Source: a virus. Taken from it: a stretch of 29,308 bases of DNA. Of the stretch, positions 21,796 through 28,358 are shown piece after piece. The DNA is taken from the IMG/VR virus record IMGVR_UViG_3300025671_000358, positions 1-29,308 of that record, one strand, 5' to 3'. The position numbers were made by a program, and so were the translations under genes. The notes under the pieces are model-generated. The model did no database searches and was not told where the DNA came from. It worked only from the letters and a program-made list of their open reading frames with translations. The first letter of the stretch is position 1, and each line of letters starts with the position of its first letter.

Positions 21796-22782
21796 ATGAG
21801 AATTAGAGAAATACCAGAACTCAACATCATTAACGACATTGTTCAGTCTTACGCTAAAGAGAGCAATGAAAATTATTTAAATGGCAAAGACAAAATAGAT
21901 TTTACTTCTGACATAGGATTATCTTCTGTTATGGATAGCCCTTTAATCAAACTACTAAGAAAACAACATCCTAATATTGAGAGTAGCACTTCCGATCATT
22001 TAGACGTAATGATTGGTGACTTTGTTCACAACGAGGTACAAAGAAAGATTAGAGAGACAAAAACAAATGTTTATATTGAACACCCTCTACCGATTAAAGT
22101 AAAAGGCGAACTAGGTGATTGGACTCTATCAGGTCGTATTGATATTTTAGAAATGATTTCTGACAAAGAAGTAAAGATCGGAGATATCAAAGCGACTAGT
22201 GCGTATCAAGTGCAAACACTTCGCAAAGAGTTAGCTAAATTCAAATGGTCAGATGATTGGAGAGATTTAAAACATAAATACTTTTATCAACTCAATGCTT
22301 ATGCTGAAGGAATGAGACAACAAGGACATGATGTCAAAGAATTATATCTTTTGGTTTACTGTAAGCATTGGACAAAGAGATTATCTTATGAAGATAACTT
22401 TCCTAAATATCCATTTGACTATATGGAAATTCCTATTTTAAAATCTGAAGAGATACAAGAATACTTAACTGAATGTGTGAATAGACACCAGGCACAAGAC
22501 TTTGGTTATGATGAACATAATGTGTTGCCTTCTTGTAGTAAGAAAGATTTATGGTTAGACGAACATAAAGAATGGGCAGTTATGGTCAAAGGAAAGAAAA
22601 GAGCAGTAAAACTATTTGAAAAAAAATCAGAAGCGGAGAGCTATGCTGAGTCTATTGATAAGAGTTTTATTGAACATCGACCAATGGGATTACCGATGAG
22701 ATGTAAAGAATATTGTCTTTACAATCAGGTCTGTCCACAATATTCTAAATTAAAACAAGAGTTAGGAGTTAAAGATGAATAA
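21796..22782 (+). CDS. PD-(D/E)XK nuclease, Cas4/RecB-like
   Basis: The 328-residue protein has the nuclease core in order: His78 in 'GDFVHNEV', 'YIEHPLPIKVKG', Asp116 in 'LSGRIDILEM' and Asp130-x-Lys132 in 'VKIGDIKAT', followed by 'YFYQLNAYAEGM'. Cys247, Cys303, Cys307 and Cys313 ('CKEYCLYNQVC') give the four-cysteine pattern of Cas4/AddB-type iron-sulfur nucleases. It probably trims DNA ends for the annealing protein encoded next. I chose ATG 21796 (behind AAAGGAG) rather than the in-frame TTG at 21679, which has no ribosome site and would add a stretch through the promoter. It overlaps the next gene by 8 bases. Confidence 0.85.
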   Translation: MRIREIPELNIINDIVQSYAKESNENYLNGKDKIDFTSDIGLSSVMDSPLIKLLRKQHPNIESSTSDHLDVMIGDFVHNEVQRKIRETKTNVYIEHPLPIKVKGELGDWTLSGRIDILEMISDKEVKIGDIKATSAYQVQTLRKELAKFKWSDDWRDLKHKYFYQLNAYAEGMRQQGHDVKELYLLVYCKHWTKRLSYEDNFPKYPFDYMEIPILKSEEIQEYLTECVNRHQAQDFGYDEHNVLPSCSKKDLWLDEHKEWAVMVKGKKRAVKLFEKKSEAESYAESIDKSFIEHRPMGLPMRCKEYCLYNQVCPQYSKLKQELGVKDE

Positions 22783-23209
22783 AAGAATATGGGATAAATT
22801 CTGTACCACAGATAAAAATTTCACCAAACCTTTTAGTAAGTTCGGCATGAAGCTAACAACAACTGATCCAATGTATCAAATTATGAAGATGACAGATCAG
22901 TTTGGGCCTGTAGGTGAAGGTTGGACTTATGATGTTAAATACATTTATACAGAACAGAATGTATTTGCAGAATTAAAAATAGGTTGGAGAGAAGATACCA
23001 ATAAAGACTTTAATTGGTATGGCCCAATATCAGCAGTGAATCCGTTATACAAATCTAACAATTCACTAGATGATGAAGCACCGAAGAAAGCAATGACAGA
23101 TGCTTTAACCAAAGCAATGTCTCACTTAGGTATGTCAGCAGATATCTTTTTAGGGAAATTTGATGACAATAAATACGTAGAAACAAAAACAAAGGAGAAC
23201 GATATATGA
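22775..23209 (+). CDS. Single-strand annealing protein (Rad52/ERF-like)
   Basis: The 144-residue protein shows the core of phage annealing proteins: 'MKMTDQFGPVGEGWTYDVKY', 'VFAELKIGWREDTNKDFNWY', 'GPISAVNPLYKSNNSLDDEA' and 'PKKAMTDALTKAMSHLGMSA', then 'DIFLGKFDDNKYV'. The 'DDEAxKKAxTDALxKAxxxLGxxADIxLGxxDDxKY' C-terminal segment is typical of Rad52-superfamily annealing proteins such as ERF and relatives. With the nuclease upstream it forms a two-component recombination system like lambda Exo/Beta. AGGAG lies upstream of the ATG. Confidence 0.8.
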   Translation: MNKRIWDKFCTTDKNFTKPFSKFGMKLTTTDPMYQIMKMTDQFGPVGEGWTYDVKYIYTEQNVFAELKIGWREDTNKDFNWYGPISAVNPLYKSNNSLDDEAPKKAMTDALTKAMSHLGMSADIFLGKFDDNKYVETKTKENDI

Positions 23210-23508
23210 GCGATACACTATGGCTTAATTTATTCAAAGCAAAAGAAAATGAATATGGGATTGTTTATGATAACAACACCCTTGTTCTTGAGGAAGATTT
23301 CACCTTTAAGGCGGGAGTTCCTTATAAGATTTCATTAAGTAAAAAAACTGCTGAGTCAGGAACACAGTATGTCAGTATTCGTGCTGTTGTGAATGATTGG
23401 GCAATCGATAACTTAGATAAGTTTGCTCACTTAAAACACATGCACAAAGCAGAAAAACAAGTAGAAGTAGCAAAGCAGAATAATAACAGCAACGATATTG
23501 ATTTCTAA
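23206..23508 (+). CDS. Putative single-stranded DNA-binding (SSB-like) protein
   Basis: The 100-residue protein has a beta-rich core ('EYGIVYDNNTLVLEEDFTFK', 'AGVPYKISLSKKTAESGTQY', 'VSIRAVVNDW') and an acidic tail ending NSNDIDF. A disordered linker ending in acidic residues and a terminal Phe is the partner-binding tip of SSB (DDDIPF in bacteria). Together with its position after the annealing protein this suggests an SSB, although the OB fold is too diverged for me to prove. ATGA overlap upstream; AAGGAG site. Confidence 0.55.
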   Translation: MSDTLWLNLFKAKENEYGIVYDNNTLVLEEDFTFKAGVPYKISLSKKTAESGTQYVSIRAVVNDWAIDNLDKFAHLKHMHKAEKQVEVAKQNNNSNDIDF

Positions 23509-23806
23509 ACTAGACATTGTTAAGGATAAAAAATTCCAACAATGGGTTTGTGATACCAAGCCTTGTTATATGTGTGCTGTCGTGAATGGATTTCAAAATT
23601 TTTCACAAATACAGTTTCATCATTTGCAAGGCAAGTATCGTTTAGGAGCAATGATTAGACAAGATTCCAAAGGAATCCCTCTATGTTTCCCATGCCATAA
23701 TCTGTTTACCAAAAGAGGTGAACGTTTGGTGTGGGAAGAGATTGGAGTCGATCCAGGTATTTATGCAGATGAACTTTGGGATGAATGGCAAGAAAGGAAG
23801 AAATGA
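23498..23806 (+). CDS. HNH-type / metal-binding nuclease-like protein, TTG start
   Basis: Visible pattern: 'CDTKPCYMC', 'SQIQFHHLQGKYRLGAMIRQ', 'DSKGIPLCFPCHNLFTKRGE' and 'RLVWEEIGVDPGIYADELW'. The C-x2-C … HH … PLC-x2-CH layout is a compact HNH/zinc-bound nuclease fold, like the small YbcO/DUF968-type proteins of phage recombination regions. It may act as a Holliday-junction or flap nuclease, but this is inferred from family and neighbours. The start is TTG at 23498, 11 bases inside the end of the SSB-like gene; no ATG fits. Confidence 0.7.
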   Translation: MISKLDIVKDKKFQQWVCDTKPCYMCAVVNGFQNFSQIQFHHLQGKYRLGAMIRQDSKGIPLCFPCHNLFTKRGERLVWEEIGVDPGIYADELWDEWQERKK

Positions 23807-24513
23807 AATTATTAGAATTTACAAACAGTAGAGATCTAAATATGTGTATCCATTTAGAATATATGGATGAAGAAATAATTATTACTGATGGATACATTTC
23901 AAGATTTAGAAGTTTAATTCAAGCAAAGGAATATTTAAAACATCAAATTGATTATGCTTTTAAAATGGAAGATACAGATTTTGTTTGTTTAACAGATCAT
24001 ACAAAAGGAATAAAGAAACTAGAATTATACGAGGATGAAATAACAGAAGAATCTAAGCAAGCATACTTTAAAACGATAGATAAGTTTAATCCCGCCAATT
24101 TAGAAGAAACTTATGATCTTCTCTTAAAGGATGTTTTTCCTTTAGAAACTGAAGTTATGAAAGAAATATTTACAATAGAAATCAATGATGTTTTTTACTC
24201 AGAGAATAATAAGTTAGCTGTATTTTTTGATAATTATTGGAAAGAATATATATCAGACAAAGATGCCAATGCACGTTTTATTGATGAAAAAACAAGTCAT
24301 AGAGAAAAATGTCATTTTTTACAAGTCTTTATGATTGAATATTCTAGATCTAGAATAGAACATATTAGCAGAATAGATAGAACTGTAGATTTCTTACTAG
24401 AAGATATTGCCCACACAAATTTAAATGAAGGCAACTATTTTATTGCAGACGTAAATAAAAAACTTGCATGGTATTTTGACAGCGAAGAAAAAATTATAGA
24501 AAACTGGGAGTAA
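23803..24513 (+). CDS. Hypothetical protein (236 aa)
   Basis: A charged, acidic soluble protein without a recognised family. Features are 'KLLEFTNSRDLNMCIHLEYM', 'YISRFRSLIQAKEYLKHQID' and, near the C-terminus, 'FMIEYSRSRIEHISRIDRTV', 'FLLEDIAHTNLNEGNYFIAD'. I chose the ATG at 23803 (ATGA overlap with the HNH-type gene, with AAAGGA just upstream) instead of the ATG at 23785. Being in the recombination operon suggests a DNA-related role, not shown by motifs. Confidence 0.55.
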   Translation: MKLLEFTNSRDLNMCIHLEYMDEEIIITDGYISRFRSLIQAKEYLKHQIDYAFKMEDTDFVCLTDHTKGIKKLELYEDEITEESKQAYFKTIDKFNPANLEETYDLLLKDVFPLETEVMKEIFTIEINDVFYSENNKLAVFFDNYWKEYISDKDANARFIDEKTSHREKCHFLQVFMIEYSRSRIEHISRIDRTVDFLLEDIAHTNLNEGNYFIADVNKKLAWYFDSEEKIIENWE

Positions 24514-24516
24514 AGA

Positions 24517-24768
24517 ATGAAAAAAGTAGAAGTAAAAAAACTATGGAATGGGAGAGTATCGTTGAGGGATTATATTGTTGATGATGCTCTCAGTAAACAA
24601 CAAGGCATTAGAGTTAAATACAAAGATGAAATGATGATGCTATCACCAGGTCAACTAGAAAAAAAATTTAGTATGACCGAATGTATATCTCGATATAATG
24701 GAAAGAAATATAAACTATATGATTATGTTTGGAATCCAGTCAATAAGAATCAAAGGGAGTTAATATGA
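24517..24768 (+). CDS. Hypothetical small protein (83 aa)
   Basis: Basic protein 'VKKLWNGRVSLRDYIVDDAL', 'KQQGIRVKYKDEMMMLSPGQ', 'LEKKFSMTECISRYNGKKYK'. The start-to-end order of strand-rich and helical segments suggests a small beta-barrel-like fold with possible nucleic-acid contact, but no family is known to me. GGGAG precedes the ATG; the stop overlaps the next start (ATGA). Confidence 0.55.
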   Translation: MKKVEVKKLWNGRVSLRDYIVDDALSKQQGIRVKYKDEMMMLSPGQLEKKFSMTECISRYNGKKYKLYDYVWNPVNKNQRELI

Positions 24769-24914
24769 AAAAAAAAGAACCAGATTTAAGTGTAGAACTA
24801 ATAGATCTTCATAAGACACTACAGATTATCTATCACAAAGGCTATCTAGCTGGATTAAAAGAAGCATTAGAAACAATGAAGGACACTAAAGATGAAAAGA
24901 AAACCAATATTTGA
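24765..24914 (+). CDS. Hypothetical mini-protein (49 aa)
   Basis: Encodes MKKKEPDLSVELIDLHKTLQ, then 'IIYHKGYLAGLKEALETMKD' and a basic end. One amphipathic helix with a 'YHKGYLAGLKEAL' segment, as often seen in small phage helical proteins. ATGA overlap with the upstream gene and GGGAG upstream support translation; function unknown. Confidence 0.55.
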   Translation: MKKKEPDLSVELIDLHKTLQIIYHKGYLAGLKEALETMKDTKDEKKTNI

Positions 24915-25059
24915 ATATACCGATAAAAGAGTATCGGATCGATATGCAGAAGAAGAAAGACAAAGGCTTAGAGAACGAGACAAAGCAGAAGAAAAAATGG
25001 GCCATAATTATTTTACCAACAACAAAGGAGAAGTAGATGAAACTAGAAGAACTCATTAA
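24892..25059 (+). CDS. Hypothetical charged mini-protein (55 aa)
   Basis: Encodes MKRKPIFEYTDKRVSDRYAE, then the highly charged helix 'EERQRLRERDKAEEKMGHNY' and a polar tail. It overlaps the genes on both sides by 23 bases each in other frames. Start supported by 'AAGGACACTAAAG' upstream; confidence is modest because overlaps are long. Confidence 0.45.
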   Translation: MKRKPIFEYTDKRVSDRYAEEERQRLRERDKAEEKMGHNYFTNNKGEVDETRRTH

Positions 25060-25288
25060 AAACGCTGATAAAGTAATGGATTTAAAACAACTGAACACCA
25101 TTATTGATAGACCTCGTCAAGGTAAGATTTATGTTTACCATGATGGAGTGGTGGCAACAGATAAGACTCGTAAAAAAGATTTAGGGGGATTGTCTTTTAT
25201 GGTTCAACGCCTTGCTGAAAGGAATGAACTAATGCCATTTCAAAAGAAAATAAGAAATGACAAATACATCTATTTTTTCGTCAGATGA
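25037..25288 (+). CDS. Hypothetical small protein (83 aa)
   Basis: Lys-rich protein with 'LEELIKNADKVMDLKQLNTI', 'RPRQGKIYVYHDGVVATDKT', 'KDLGGLSFMVQRLAERNELM'. The middle looks like a beta hairpin ('GKIYVYHDGVVATD'). Clear AAAGGAG ribosome site five to ten bases before the ATG. Unknown family. Confidence 0.6.
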   Translation: MKLEELIKNADKVMDLKQLNTIIDRPRQGKIYVYHDGVVATDKTRKKDLGGLSFMVQRLAERNELMPFQKKIRNDKYIYFFVR

Positions 25289-25409
25289 TTTTAAAAAGAA
25301 AGAATGTTTGGTTTGTTTGCGAAAGTGGACAAAAATAATGATGATGCAATTAGATACAACTAAAACTAGATTTTTATGTATTCGTTGCTACAATAGGAGT
25401 GGAAAATGA
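25257..25409 (+). CDS. Zinc-ribbon mini-protein (50 aa)
   Basis: Reading MTNTSIFSSDDFKKKECLVC, then 'LRKWTKIMMMQLDTTKTRFL' and 'CIRCYNRSGK'. The pair C-x2-C (17, 20) and C-x2-C (41, 44) separated by 20 residues is a classic zinc ribbon. It overlaps the preceding gene by 32 bases and the next by 4 (ATGA), and the DNA between those genes would otherwise be an unexplained gap. Such phage zinc ribbons often bind nucleic acid or polymerases; here the partner is unknown. Confidence 0.6.
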   Translation: MTNTSIFSSDDFKKKECLVCLRKWTKIMMMQLDTTKTRFLCIRCYNRSGK

Positions 25410-25753
25410 GCTTAGCAGAAATCAATAAAGACATGAACCAATTACTCCAAGACTTTCGACAGTCAGGAGAAGTATTGGCCGAAGCAGATGCAGCAGAAAA
25501 ATATGGGGAGAACATGATTAGTGTAGTTCGAGCCAGAATAGAAACAGAATTTATGGATCAAGGAAAATCAGCAACAGAAAGTGAGAAGAGAGCAAAAGCA
25601 GATCCTCGCTTTAAAGAATATCTTAAACAATACAAAGAAGTTAGATATAATAAGATGAAAGCACAAGCTGTTCACGAAGATAATCGTAATCGTATTATGT
25701 TTAAGATGTCCATGAACAAAGCAGTCATGGAAGAAATGAAGTTTAGTAGATGA
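25406..25753 (+). CDS. Helical hypothetical protein (115 aa)
   Basis: An all-helical, charged protein ('EINKDMNQLLQDFRQSGEVL', 'AEADAAEKYGENMISVVRAR', 'ADPRFKEYLKQYKEVRYNKM', 'HEDNRNRIMFKMSMNKAVME'). This pattern with 'AKADPRFKEYL' is common in small phage proteins beside recombination genes and may be a coiled-coil partner of one of them. AGGAG-type site, ATGA overlap with the neighbour on each side. Confidence 0.55.
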   Translation: MSLAEINKDMNQLLQDFRQSGEVLAEADAAEKYGENMISVVRARIETEFMDQGKSATESEKRAKADPRFKEYLKQYKEVRYNKMKAQAVHEDNRNRIMFKMSMNKAVMEEMKFSR

Positions 25754-26700
25754 TAGAAATTCTACAAGGTAATTGTTTAGATAAAATAAAAAACCTAGAA
25801 GATAATTCAATAGATTGTGTTGTTAGTTCTCCCCCTTATTTTGGTTTAAGAGATTATGGTGTAGAAGGACAATTTGGTTTAGAAAAAACATATCAAGAAT
25901 ACTTAAAAAACACAGTTAAAGTTTTTGAAACATTTAAACCTAAATTAAAAGACACTGCTACTATTTGGTGGAATGTTGGTGATAGTTACTCTTCAGGAAG
26001 TAGGAAAACAACAACTTTACAAAGTGTTAGAAAACCAAAGTCTCAAGAAATAGAGAATAGCAAACAAAAGTATTTGGATGGTTTAATTGTTAGACCACCT
26101 GTACAAGAAGGAATTAAAGAAAAAGATTTAATGATGATACCTAACAGAGTTGCGATAGCTCTACAAGATGCTGGCTGGTATATTAGATCAGAAATAATTT
26201 GGCACAAACCAAATCCAATGCCTGAGAGTGTTAGAGATAGGCCTACTTCTGCACATGAAAAAATATGGTTGATAACCAAATCAAAGAATTATTATTACGA
26301 TTCAAATTCTATTAAAGAACCTTTATCTTCAAACTCAGTTAAAAGATTAACACAACCTAATTTAATAAACCAACTAGGATCTAAAAGAGGAAATGGTGGA
26401 ATGAAGTCTAATGGGAATATGAAAGCCGTAGGAGAACTAACAAAAAGAAATAAAAGAAATGTTTGGACAGTTACTACTAAACCATTTAAAGAAGCTCACT
26501 TTGCTACTTTCCCACCTGATCTAATAGAACCATGTATAAAAGCTGGTTGTCCTAAAGACGGAATTGTTCTTGATCCTTTTGGTGGTTCTGGAACAACAGG
26601 ATTAGTTTGTAAGAAACTAGGAAGAAAAGCAATTCTTATTGAATTAAATCCTGATTATATTAAAATAGCAAAAAAAAGAATTGGTAATATTTTATGTTAA
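25750..26700 (+). CDS. Orphan DNA methyltransferase (beta-type amino-MTase)
   Basis: The 316-residue enzyme transfers a methyl group from S-adenosylmethionine to a DNA amino group. It shows the catalytic motif SPPY (residues 27-30), near the N-terminus, and the AdoMet-binding 'DPFGGSGTTG' (275-284) near the C-terminus; this order is the beta class. SPPY favours N4-cytosine or N6-adenine action. The target-recognition region lies between (about residues 75-220, with 'IIWHKPNPMPESVRDRPTSA'). No restriction enzyme is adjacent, so it is probably a phage protection or regulation enzyme. ATGA overlap with the upstream gene. Confidence 0.9.
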   Translation: MIEILQGNCLDKIKNLEDNSIDCVVSSPPYFGLRDYGVEGQFGLEKTYQEYLKNTVKVFETFKPKLKDTATIWWNVGDSYSSGSRKTTTLQSVRKPKSQEIENSKQKYLDGLIVRPPVQEGIKEKDLMMIPNRVAIALQDAGWYIRSEIIWHKPNPMPESVRDRPTSAHEKIWLITKSKNYYYDSNSIKEPLSSNSVKRLTQPNLINQLGSKRGNGGMKSNGNMKAVGELTKRNKRNVWTVTTKPFKEAHFATFPPDLIEPCIKAGCPKDGIVLDPFGGSGTTGLVCKKLGRKAILIELNPDYIKIAKKRIGNILC

Positions 26701-26747
26701 AAATTTTAGTCGTTAATCCTCTTATACTTGTACACTCTCTCAACTTA

Positions 26748-26772
26748 GTGTAGGGCGTTGATCGCCCTGCAC
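26748..26772 (+). terminator. Ten-pair hairpin after the methyltransferase gene
   Basis: GTGTAGGGCG, loop TTGAT, CGCCCTGCAC: ten pairs with one G-U, 47 bases after the methyltransferase stop. The following DNA is pyrimidine-rich (CTACTCTTCCTTT) but has no proper U-run. It likely ends, or partly stops, the rightward recombination operon. Confidence 0.55.
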
Positions 26773-26846
26773 ATCTACTCTTCCTTTACAACACAGTAAA
26801 TCCCACACTGAATATGGTATATTCTTTGTCGAAAGGATGTACGAAT

Positions 26847-27023
26847 ATGTTTAACATAACCAAAAGAGCAATGAATCACTTTTTGAATTTCTTTAACAAA
26901 CCTGATCCCGATGAAACTATCAAAGATTATTGTCAGGCAGAATACAAAAAAGATTGGTATGCAGCTTACATGACCTATAAAGAAGAAGGAAGATTCCCTA
27001 ACTTTATTAGAAGAACTCTCTAG
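26847..27023 (+). CDS. Hypothetical small protein (58 aa)
   Basis: I chose the ATG at 26847 because AAAGGA lies nine bases before it; the longer start at 26814 has no such site. The 58-residue protein ('FNITKRAMNHFLNFFNKPDP', 'KDYCQAEYKKDWYAAYMTYK', 'EEGRFPNFIRRTL') is helical and aromatic. The 'EYKKDWYAAYMTYKEEGRFP' segment is reminiscent of small inhibitor-like phage proteins, but no function can be assigned. It converges with the leftward ParB-like gene, overlapping by 4 bases. Confidence 0.55.
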   Translation: MFNITKRAMNHFLNFFNKPDPDETIKDYCQAEYKKDWYAAYMTYKEEGRFPNFIRRTL

Positions 27024-27319
27024 CCTTTTAAGGCTTCCCCAACGATTCTAGCTTCGATGACATCTTTGCAAACAAAAGCACTGATTGTCTCGTAGCCTAG
27101 ACTCTGGGCAGCAATACATCGATTGTTGCCAATCTCGACTATATTATTAAAGACTGTAATCGGATGTTGTAATCCGTTTTGTTTGATGTCCTCTTCTAAA
27201 TCTAAGGGATGAGTAGGGGGAGTTATTTTTAAATCTTTTAAAGGGAGTTGTTTGACGTTGAATTGTTTACCCTCATACCAATAATTAATCATGGTGGACA
27301 AAAGATGATTACGAAACAT
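27020..27319 (-). CDS. Small stand-alone ParB-like domain protein, copy 2
   Basis: The 99-residue protein has 'LEEDIKQNGLQHPITVFNNI' and 'VEIGNNRCIAAQSLGYETIS', the core of the ParB/Srx N-terminal domain (L..sI...G...Pi.v…..…v..G..R..AA..LG…..v). Free-standing domains of this sort occur in phages and can be CTP-binding or nuclease-like; no helix-turn-helix part of true ParB is present. The neighbour upstream is a related domain. It ends at the converging gene; function unproven. Confidence 0.65.
   Translation of the reverse strand: MFRNHLLSTMINYWYEGKQFNVKQLPLKDLKITPPTHPLDLEEDIKQNGLQHPITVFNNIVEIGNNRCIAAQSLGYETISAFVCKDVIEARIVGEALKG
27022..27035. terminator. Short hairpin at convergent gene ends
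   Basis: AGCCT, loop TTTA, AGGCT lies exactly where the rightward 58-residue gene and the leftward ParB-like gene end. Five pairs only, so it is at most a weak bidirectional stop. Confidence 0.3.
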
Positions 27320-27629
27320 TTATTCCTTGAAAGTCATCATAGTCTCTGAGTTCTTTTCCGATTCTATTTGCATCATCAAAGTCTTGAGCGACTATACAAT
27401 CTATATCTGTAGCACCTAGCTCTAAGAGAGCTAGATATCTATTGCGACCTACCTGTATTCGATATGCACCTGGCACTGCTTGGTAAACCACCAACGGGTT
27501 TTGTAGGCCTCTTTCTATTATATCATTCTTCATTCCTTGTAGAGGAGAACTAGGATAGTCATCCATATACAAGTGACAAGATTTGATTAATTGAGGATTG
27601 TGTTTTCTGTTAATTGATTGGAAGATCAT
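27309..27629 (-). CDS. Small stand-alone ParB-like domain protein, copy 1
   Basis: From ATG 27629 (106 residues; ATGA overlap with the upstream gene) the protein has 'HLYMDDYPSSPLQGMKNDII', 'ERGLQNPLVVYQAVPGAYRI' and 'QVGRNRYLALLELGATDIDC'. The ERGLQNPLVV … GRNRYLALLELG run corresponds to the ParB/Srx core, where R in the GxNR element contacts the nucleotide. A TTG at 27662 would add 11 residues without support. It overlaps the second ParB-like gene by 11 bases, so the two are made together, perhaps as partners. Confidence 0.65.
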   Translation of the reverse strand: MIFQSINRKHNPQLIKSCHLYMDDYPSSPLQGMKNDIIERGLQNPLVVYQAVPGAYRIQVGRNRYLALLELGATDIDCIVAQDFDDANRIGKELRDYDDFQGINVS

Positions 27630-27832
27630 AAGACATCTTCTAATAATCCAGCTTGGACACAAGTAAACTTTAGTTCCGTATCTTTTAAATCAGATAAATC
27701 AGATCTCGCTAATTGATAATATTCATTACATTCTTGATAAGTATCAAAGATAACCTCTGAACCCATGCGAACACATTGTTTGTCGAGTCCTGTACCGATA
27801 CATACCCAACCCACTAAAAAGAATTTAAGCAT
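27626..27832 (-). CDS. Small protein with hydrophobic N-terminus (68 aa)
   Basis: Starts MLKFFLVGWVCIGTGLDKQC, a short hydrophobic start that could be a signal or membrane anchor, then 'VRMGSEVIFDTYQECNEYYQ' and 'LKDTELKFTCVQAGLLEDV'. Four cysteines (11, 20, 35, 58) could pair if exported. Such small secreted-like proteins are common in marine phage genomes but unexplained; a role in superinfection exclusion or lysis is only a possibility. Confidence 0.55.
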   Translation of the reverse strand: MLKFFLVGWVCIGTGLDKQCVRMGSEVIFDTYQECNEYYQLARSDLSDLKDTELKFTCVQAGLLEDVL

Positions 27833-28109
27833 CTAAAAAGTTTACCTTTTCGACACACTTTTTCAATATCTCTTGTTCTGAACCTTCAGTGCCTTTAATA
27901 GGATTACCATCTTTATCGAGCTCTATAGCACCATAAATAAGTATCTTTTGTTTATTCTGATCGTACCACCAACCTACTGATTTACAAACAGGCATGGGCC
28001 TCTTCATTGTTTCAGCTGAATTGCTCCATTCTCCAGAGGCTCTGCCAGAGTCCACCCAAGTTATTTCTACTAGCTGTAAGGGCTTCTTTTCGAGGTTTTT
28101 GGGCATCAT
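27825..28109 (-). CDS. Hypothetical protein (94 aa)
   Basis: The protein has a clear folded core: 'LQLVEITWVDSGRASGEWSN', 'KSVGWWYDQNKQKILIYGAI' and 'ELDKDGNPIKGTEGSEQEIL', then a Lys/Cys helix. Short proteins with this 'ITWxDSxRxxGEW … VGWxxDxxKxxIxIxxxxxxxGN' plan appear often in phages and are uncharacterised. It overlaps the upstream mini-gene (ATGA) and the downstream gene by 8 bases. Confidence 0.6.
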   Translation of the reverse strand: MMPKNLEKKPLQLVEITWVDSGRASGEWSNSAETMKRPMPVCKSVGWWYDQNKQKILIYGAIELDKDGNPIKGTEGSEQEILKKCVEKVNFLDA

Positions 28110-28246
28110 TTACCTTGCCCTACATACTTCTTAAAACTTCTTTTCTTAGCTTTGTTCATTGTAGAAGTAGAAATACGACCATGACCAATAGTAGTTTTCT
28201 TTACTACGTGTTCTATATTAACTACATTGGTCTGTTTCTTAGCCAT
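28106..28246 (-). CDS. Basic mini-protein (46 aa)
   Basis: Encodes MAKKQTNVVNIEHVVKKTTI, 'GHGRISTSTMNKAKKRSFKK' and YVGQGK. Strongly basic, possibly disordered, like DNA- or RNA-contacting phage proteins. It starts on the stop of the preceding gene (1-base overlap) and ends with an ATGA overlap. Confidence 0.5.
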   Translation of the reverse strand: MAKKQTNVVNIEHVVKKTTIGHGRISTSTMNKAKKRSFKKYVGQGK

Positions 28247-28353
28247 TACTTTTTCTTATAGTTCATTTTCTTGCCAGTCTTTTTGGCATACTTCTTTGCT
28301 TCTTCTTTTCCTTTTTTGGTATAAGCAAATTTCTTTGTTCCTACTTTAGGCAT
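28246..28353 (-). CDS. Basic mini-protein 'MPKVGxKKFxYTKKG' type (35 aa)
   Basis: Encodes MPKVGTKKFAYTKKGKEEAK, then 'KYAKKTGKKMNYKKK'. The same opening (MPKVGxKKFxYTxKGxxxAK…AKKTGKK) is seen in short phage proteins in virion-gene surroundings. GGATAGGAACA precedes its ATG. The much longer reading upstream (from 28701) in the same frame is not credible because it covers two other genes. Confidence 0.6.
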   Translation of the reverse strand: MPKVGTKKFAYTKKGKEEAKKYAKKTGKKMNYKKK

Positions 28354-28358
28354 TGTTC

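Noticed and set aside
27020-27629. ParAB-type partition system
   Set aside because: Both proteins have only the ParB/Srx-type core, with no helix-turn-helix part, no ParA ATPase and no repeated centromere-like site nearby.
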